Position numbers and translations under genes: made by a program. A model generated the notes under the pieces. That model saw nothing but the letters and a program-made list of their open reading frames with translations. It made no database searches and was not told where the DNA came from. This document shows, piece after piece, positions 58,635 through 64,000 of a stretch of DNA of 64,000 nucleotides (its first letter is position 1; each line of letters opens with the position of its first letter). The DNA lies in the NCBI RefSeq assembly GCF_033958435.1, contig NC_134146.1:27488501-27552500 (forward strand). Direction: 5' to 3'. This DNA is from Carettochelys insculpta (lineage: Eukaryota > Chordata > Testudines > Carettochelyidae).

Positions 58635-61600
58635 TATAATCAACACACCAGTGGGTTTCAGCAAAGCATCACTTAATCTTACAATATGAGCATATCCAAA
58701 GAACCAGCTTGAAATTTCAGTGCAGGTCTTGCTTTCTACCAATCACAGCAATTTATGAATGAATAAGAAAAGGTCAAGCACTTTGGCAAACAACTTGTGG
58801 AACACACTGGAAACTTATACTGCACTTACATGAGTGCATGGTTCCCCCCGCCCCTGAAAGAAACGGCGCTTTATGGGATGGAAAAAAATTGAGTGAGTCC
58901 TTCTGACAGAAAGTTTTGCATGACAAAAATCTAACATTCTCTGTGACGTGGCAATCATGCATTTCATTAGAGAGACCTGCAGCAAGAAGTAGAGTTACCG
59001 TGTTTCTTATTGCTGGTAACTAGACCCCTGAAGCACAGCCCCCTTCCATTTCTGCCCCTATTGCTGGTTCCACTTCTCTTCTCACCCTGTTGCTCTCTGG
59101 ATTATCTCCAACCCTCTCTCCCTCCTGGACTCCCTCTCTCCAGGTCTGGGAGGGGAGGTGCTGCAGCCTGACAAGGATCCTGCTTGCAGGTAGGAAGTGA
59201 CCCCAGCTGAGAAGAGGCTGGCACAGGTTCATGACCCACTGTCTTCCCTGCCCTGTGATAACCAGACTTCCATATACATCTAAACAATGGTACATTCTGG
59301 TGTGGTTCTTTCAGAGGAACAGGCCAGCCTGGGAGTCTTCTATTTCCGTTATCTTGGGCTACTGATGCTCTCAAGCACTCAGGAGTCTCACTCAGAGTGC
59401 ATTTGGCCCTTATCTCTGTGCATTATTCGCAGGTTGAGGATCATTTGTTTATTTTTTCCCCATCTTTTGTATCCAAATTGCTAAAATGACTGGCTCATAT
59501 TGCTAAAAAGCCTTTTCCTCTCTGTGATTTGAATGTGGTGCTACTTTCCTTAATGGATCCTCCTTTTGAAATTCATGCTCATTATAGCGTCCTTATCAAA
59601 ATGGTATTTTAATGGTTACCTTCTCTTCTTCCAGAGACAGTGAAGTACAGGCTTTGATGGTGGGGCCTCTATATGATAAAGGCCCTAAAGACCGACTTAT
59701 CTCTGACCACACACTAAAATTCTATGTCTTGCTATATGTACTTCCTAAGCCCCGTTACTATCCTGTGGAGAAAAAACTTCATACCTTTGATGAGCTTAGA
59801 GCTATGTCCCTTTGCCCTTCTAGAACAAAGCCATTTCAAAACTGGCTTTTTGTTGTAGTTAATAAATTCTAGGGAGGGCCTTTTTTTCTTCCCAGGTGCC
59901 CTCAAGTATGTTTCAGACTGTAGTAAGCTCTTTTATACATTAAACAAAATGGCCTCTCCCCTCTCAAGTTATGGTCTACCCTATTAAGGCTTAGGCAACA
60001 CTTGTACTTTGTTTTAGTGGTCTTTCTATTTCTGAGGCCAGGCCTATGCTAGGGCACAAATTTGGTGAAAGATATGTAACTCTCACTATGTGAGTTGCAT
60101 AGGTGGAGTTGACATATCTTGCATCCATTGCCTTTCTATGTTGCCTCCACCGTGGACAGTCAACTTCCCTTATTCTTCACAATTGCAAGGAACTGGGATT
60201 GACAGTGGTGCCCTGAGCATTTGATTTAAGTGCAGCCCCCACTAGGTGTGCCAAATTGAACCCCAGAAGACTGGTTATCTGATCTAGGAGCTGTGATGGA
60301 GTAAGGATGGTAAATGCATCAGTAGAAGTTCAGCTCTCAGGGCTCATCTGTACTTACTGCCAGGTTGACATGCTGGTGATCAATTTGGCACATCTGTTCC
60401 CTGTGTTTATTTAGATTGGAACCCTAAACCCCACCTACTTTTGAGGTAACTACTGGTGACTCCACTACAGCAGCATCCATGTAGGCACACTTGAAGAAGA
60501 GGAAGTTACTTAACTGAAAGTAAGTGAACATTGAGAGGCTTTTGACTGCTTGGTTCGTGGACTACTCTCCTCCCCCACTGACACAGAGTCCTCACCTGGA
60601 TATTTGTATTAGTGAAGGCAAGGGGTGGTCATTGGGTGCTGCATGCAACGGAGTGGGAGGGAGGTGGTTATGGAGGCATGCAAGATGCATGCACTGCCAC
60701 AGACGTTACTTATGAAAATAGCCCAACCTTGTGTGTGGGGATGCACATTTGCACTGTGATCCTTGTAGCCAAATGCATCTCAAAAGACACCATTACTGTA
60801 AAGTAACCTCTTTGCTACTCCCTTGGTCTTGCTTTACCATTCTTAATCCCCAAAATAGGCTAGTTTTGGATGTTATTTTAATCTACCACACCCACTATTC
60901 TCTCATTCTGAATGTTGCCCTCTTCTTTGGCTACACCATCGAGCATTACAACCAGTGGGTCCTCCTCACGCCTATTTTTAAAGTTCAAAAATGGGTCCAG
61001 TACCTTCCATGATGTGTGATCAGAATAAATTAGTGTGACCTTTCCATTCCTGATGGCTGCTTTCCAGCACTGGTTGTCCTAGCGCATTGTTTGCAGCTTT
61101 CTATAAAAGCTCATGAATCACCTTATTTAGTACTTCTTGTAAATAGCCTAGTTCAGATTTACTGCTGTTATCCTTATGAACTATGGATTCTGCCCATCAT
61201 TTTTCCCAGCTCTGTGCAAACACAGTGACCAGACACATTGCTCTAAAATTCATCTTTTGGGTTTCTTACCTAACTCAATGTTAATATCTTTCCAACCAAC
61301 TTTCATTTTTTGATGTCTTTTGTTAAGCTTTTGCTCAGCCTTTAGTCCTATTTCTCCCCACTAAATTTCCTCACCAGTCCGATGTGCATTTGTCTCTCAA
61401 CAAATATCCAATCTGTGGTGGTGATTGGTGTTGTCAAGGCTGATCCTCACTCTGAGTGCAGAAGGTGGGGGCCCACAAGAGACCTTAAAAGTACCTTACC
61501 TCTGTAGGCTTTGGCTTAAAAGCTTCCCAAGGTCACAGATTCCCTGACCCTGGGACGTAGCTGCCACCACCCGAGTGAGAAAACTGCCCCCCGCCTTAAA

Positions 61601-61836
61601 ACTCAGAGAAACCAAATTGTGATGTCTCCCTGTGGGGTAACCCCAGGTTTTTACCCCTCCGTCAGGGGAGAGTTTTAAAACAAAAATTAAGGTATCGTGT
61701 TGCAATCTGATAGCTTACCTTTTAGTCTTAGGCGTGCATATTACACCAACAATTCTCTAGGACACAGGAATCAAATCATTGCCTTTAAACTAACAAGGTG
61801 ATTTATTAGCCAAACTAAAGGAAAAGTATATACATA

Positions 61837-62266
61837 GGCTACATCTGTACTGCATTCCGCTTTCAGAAACAGAAGGTAAATGAATGAGATTGGAAATGCT
61901 GAAGAGGTGCGGATTTGCGTATCTTGCTCCTCCTTTGCATATTGTGCAATCTTGCTTCTGGATGAGCCTGTTCAGAAGCAAAAACAGCTGTGTAGATGGG
62001 GTTCCTTAGAAAACAAACCCCATTTTCAAAAGAACCCTTCTTCCTGAAACAAAATAGTAAGAGGTTCTTTCAAAAACGGGGTTTGTTTTCCAAGGAACCC
62101 CATCTACAGGGCTGTTTTTACTTCTGGAAAAGGCTCTTGTGGAAGCAAGATAGTGTGAGAATATGCAAATGAGCCACAAAATATGTAAACCCACACCCTT
62201 TCAGCATTTCCCATCTCACTCATTTGCATTCTGCTTCCGAAAGCTGAATATGGTGTAGCTGCAGCC
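61837..62266. mobile_element. Fold-back MITE, full length (430 nt, diverged)
   Basis: It begins GGCTACATCTGTACTGCATT and ends ATGGTGTAGCTGCAGCC. The halves mirror each other about a centre near 62045, with arms including GTGTAGATGGGGTTCCTTAG and its complement near 62090-62110. ATA flanks both sides (61834-61836 and 62267-62269). The interior sequence differs from the copies at 15583 and 44504, so it belongs to a separate subfamily with the same design. Confidence 0.82.
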
Positions 62267-64000
62267 ATAAAGTGATAAAGCATATTTGGTTGCTAGGTAT
62301 TACAGAGCAACTAAACAAAACGTAAATAAAAATAGAGAATTACTTCCCTGGGATTCAATTTAGAAGTTTACAGTGTACTGTGTGTGAGGGGATACATCAG
62401 CCAGCCTGAGGAGTCCCAAACCAAAACCAAAATAAAAAATAGCCTGATTGCATGACTAAACATTTCCTTTTTACGTACGTAACTCTATGCCCAGATCTCC
62501 TTGTGGCCTGGATATTAACTGGATTCATTACACCTGTTTAGACTTAAAAATCTCTCTTCCCCCGCCCAGCTGCACAAAAGGAAAGCCCCTCAGCAGGTAA
62601 CTGCTTCAATTCAAAAGATCCCTCTCTTTTTCCATTGGCTCACCTGGCTGCTTACTGACGGGGAGCCCATTCTCTGGGTTTAACCCTTTATAGGCAGTCA
62701 TTTGTGACAGGGAGCAAGGAGTATGTACATTCAAACTGAATATGCAAATAGGTGTATGCACTTCTCTTCCTGATCCCAAATGACAACTACAATAAAAGAA
62801 AATATTACCACCAAGGGCGGTATGAATCTCAGTGAAACAGCCTGTCAGAGAGAGCAATGCAAAATGAAGCGAAAACAAGACTAACCATTAAGATAACTTT
62901 CTGGCAACATGTCTGCACTTTTTCATTCGTTTAGGTGTGGGGCTCCTCAGGCTGGCTGATGAATAAATGTAGGGACACAGATTGAGATTTGCTGAAAGTC
63001 TAAGTTCAGGAAGTTTTGACTGTTAGTTAATTTCTGCAAATGCGTCACAACTTCTGGGTAGCCCCACTGCCGGGTGAGCTTTCTTTGGCCTTCTGCTGTA
63101 TTTTGAGTGTGAGGCCACTCCCTCAAAAATTCAGCTTCTTGAACTAGCACTGCCTTGGCATTCTCATGTAATGCTGACAGGTGAAATTGAACCTGACACC
63201 GCTGGAGTTCAGGGCATGAGCCTCTACTGGATGAATTAAAAGCCAGCTGGCTCCTAGATAAGGCTGTAGAGGAGCCTCATGCTTTCTTTCTGCAAATGGT
63301 CTAGGTGCCACTACATGGGACAATGAAGCACACCCATTGCATGCATCGGTTACAGACACGTGTGCTTTCTCACTCTCCTTGCTTTTACTGTCTTTGAGGG
63401 TGGGCTTGCTGCCTAGCACCCATCCCCCTCCCATCTCCACTGTAAGGGCATGAATAGTAGGCCCATCGTAGTTCCTCCACAGACTAGCCTGTAGGCTTAT
63501 CATTTTATGCAACCATAAGACTTGAAAAGTTTCCCATTGCTACTGCTATTTGACTGTGAGGTTAAATGTGCTTGGGCTGAGATGTCCTATAGTGCAGCTC
63601 TGCATTGCACTATACCGTCTGCTAGCCACCAATGGAGTTAAACCATCTGTCAAGTGACCACATCAGCATAAGGAGTTGGAGTATTTCCAGTCCCACTGTT
63701 GCAGAAAACAGGGATAAGTTGGCTGGCCTACCCACAGGAGATTATTTCTGAAGTGTAATTTTCTGAAGGATAATGAAAAACATGTATCAGCTTTGATCTA
63801 CGATAAATCTGACTGAATAGCTCAGTGCAACCACTACAATATTATAGCATGAAGCTGTTTGAAGAAAATTATGGGTTTATGCCATGTGCCACCCTGTGGT
63901 ATGGAATGCAGGGTGGCTAGAGTGTGTGTGGCCAGATAGAATTTCTAGTGGGAGGCTGGGGACGTCCCAGATAGGCACTTATATCTGTAAATCCTGTTTG

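Larger units (their letters stand above)
57057..64000. other. Intergenic region right of the CR1 element
   Basis: No host gene is supported. It holds a TA-flanked MITE (58279-58634), a fold-back MITE (61837-62266) and, around 63182-63225 on the reverse strand, a SINE-like B-box word (CAGGTTCAATTTC). A 211-codon reverse-strand frame at 57063-57698 has no recognisable domain. The remaining frames of 60-120 codons look random. At 60040-60380 there is a faint MITE-like resemblance that I could not confirm. Confidence 0.55.

Noticed and set aside
59612..59872. An 86-codon forward frame
   Set aside because: I recognise no family in it, and its length is within chance expectation for this region.
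63144..63512. A 122-codon reverse-strand frame as a gene
   Set aside because: No domain or splice context is evident, and part of it overlaps a SINE-like B-box segment.
1..64000. CRISPR arrays, bacterial operons, rRNA or functional tRNA genes
   Set aside because: Spliced exons, LINEs, SINEs and MITEs show this is vertebrate nuclear DNA; no regularly spaced repeats or intact tRNA cloverleaf were seen.

Overview
This window is vertebrate nuclear DNA. It holds the 3' two-thirds of one protein-coding gene, on the + strand, followed by gene-poor flanking DNA. The gene is MBNL1 (muscleblind-like splicing regulator 1). Eight exons can be read: 201, 258, 54, 154, 36, 95 and 75 nt, then a terminal 3'-UTR exon of about 3.4 kb. 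Together they encode the last 284 residues, including zinc fingers 3 and 4. The exons for the start codon, zinc fingers 1 and 2 and the first linker lie upstream of the window. Downstream of the poly(A) signals near 42.62-42.64 kb I see no host gene up to 64 kb.

The repeat content points to a turtle, or less likely another archosaur-lineage reptile. It includes CR1 LINEs with reptile-type 3' ends, tRNA-derived SINE fragments, a DIRS-type tyrosine-recombinase retrotransposon, pogo/Tigger-like elements with TA duplications, hAT MITEs with 8-bp duplications, and a family of about 433-bp fold-back MITEs whose ends read GGCTACGTCTACAC. A soft-shelled turtle is my guess, but the sequence alone does not prove it.

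Layout: 1-9201, intron with half a fold-back MITE, a solo LTR nested in a pogo-like element, a SINE and MITEs. 9202-9402, linker exon. 9403-18272, intron with hAT MITEs, a reverse-strand CR1 and fold-back MITEs. 18273-18530, exon with zinc fingers 3 and 4. 19749-19802, the regulated 54-nt exon behind a 170-nt stretch without any AG. 20606-20759, exon. 28388-28423, 36-nt cassette exon. 29125-29219, 95-nt exon. 32502-32576, 75-nt exon with the usual stop codon. 32577-39240, last intron with a decayed DIRS element. 39241 to about 42660, terminal exon. 42661-64000, intergenic, with old CR1 pieces, MITEs and a 2.5-kb decayed CR1 with endonuclease and reverse transcriptase remnants (54513-57056).

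The exons form one transcription unit. The 54-, 36-, 95- and 75-nt exons are the parts that alternative splicing would vary. The 54-nt exon carries part of the nuclear localisation signal, and its intronic flank has YGCY motifs that MBNL proteins themselves bind, matching the known autoregulation of this exon. I found no CRISPR array, rRNA or tRNA gene, and nothing that looks like a new multi-gene system. The most notable points are the AG-free zone, the alternative C-termini, the fold-back MITE family, the nested LTR, the DIRS copy, and an unexplained diverged direct repeat of about 205 bp in the last intron.
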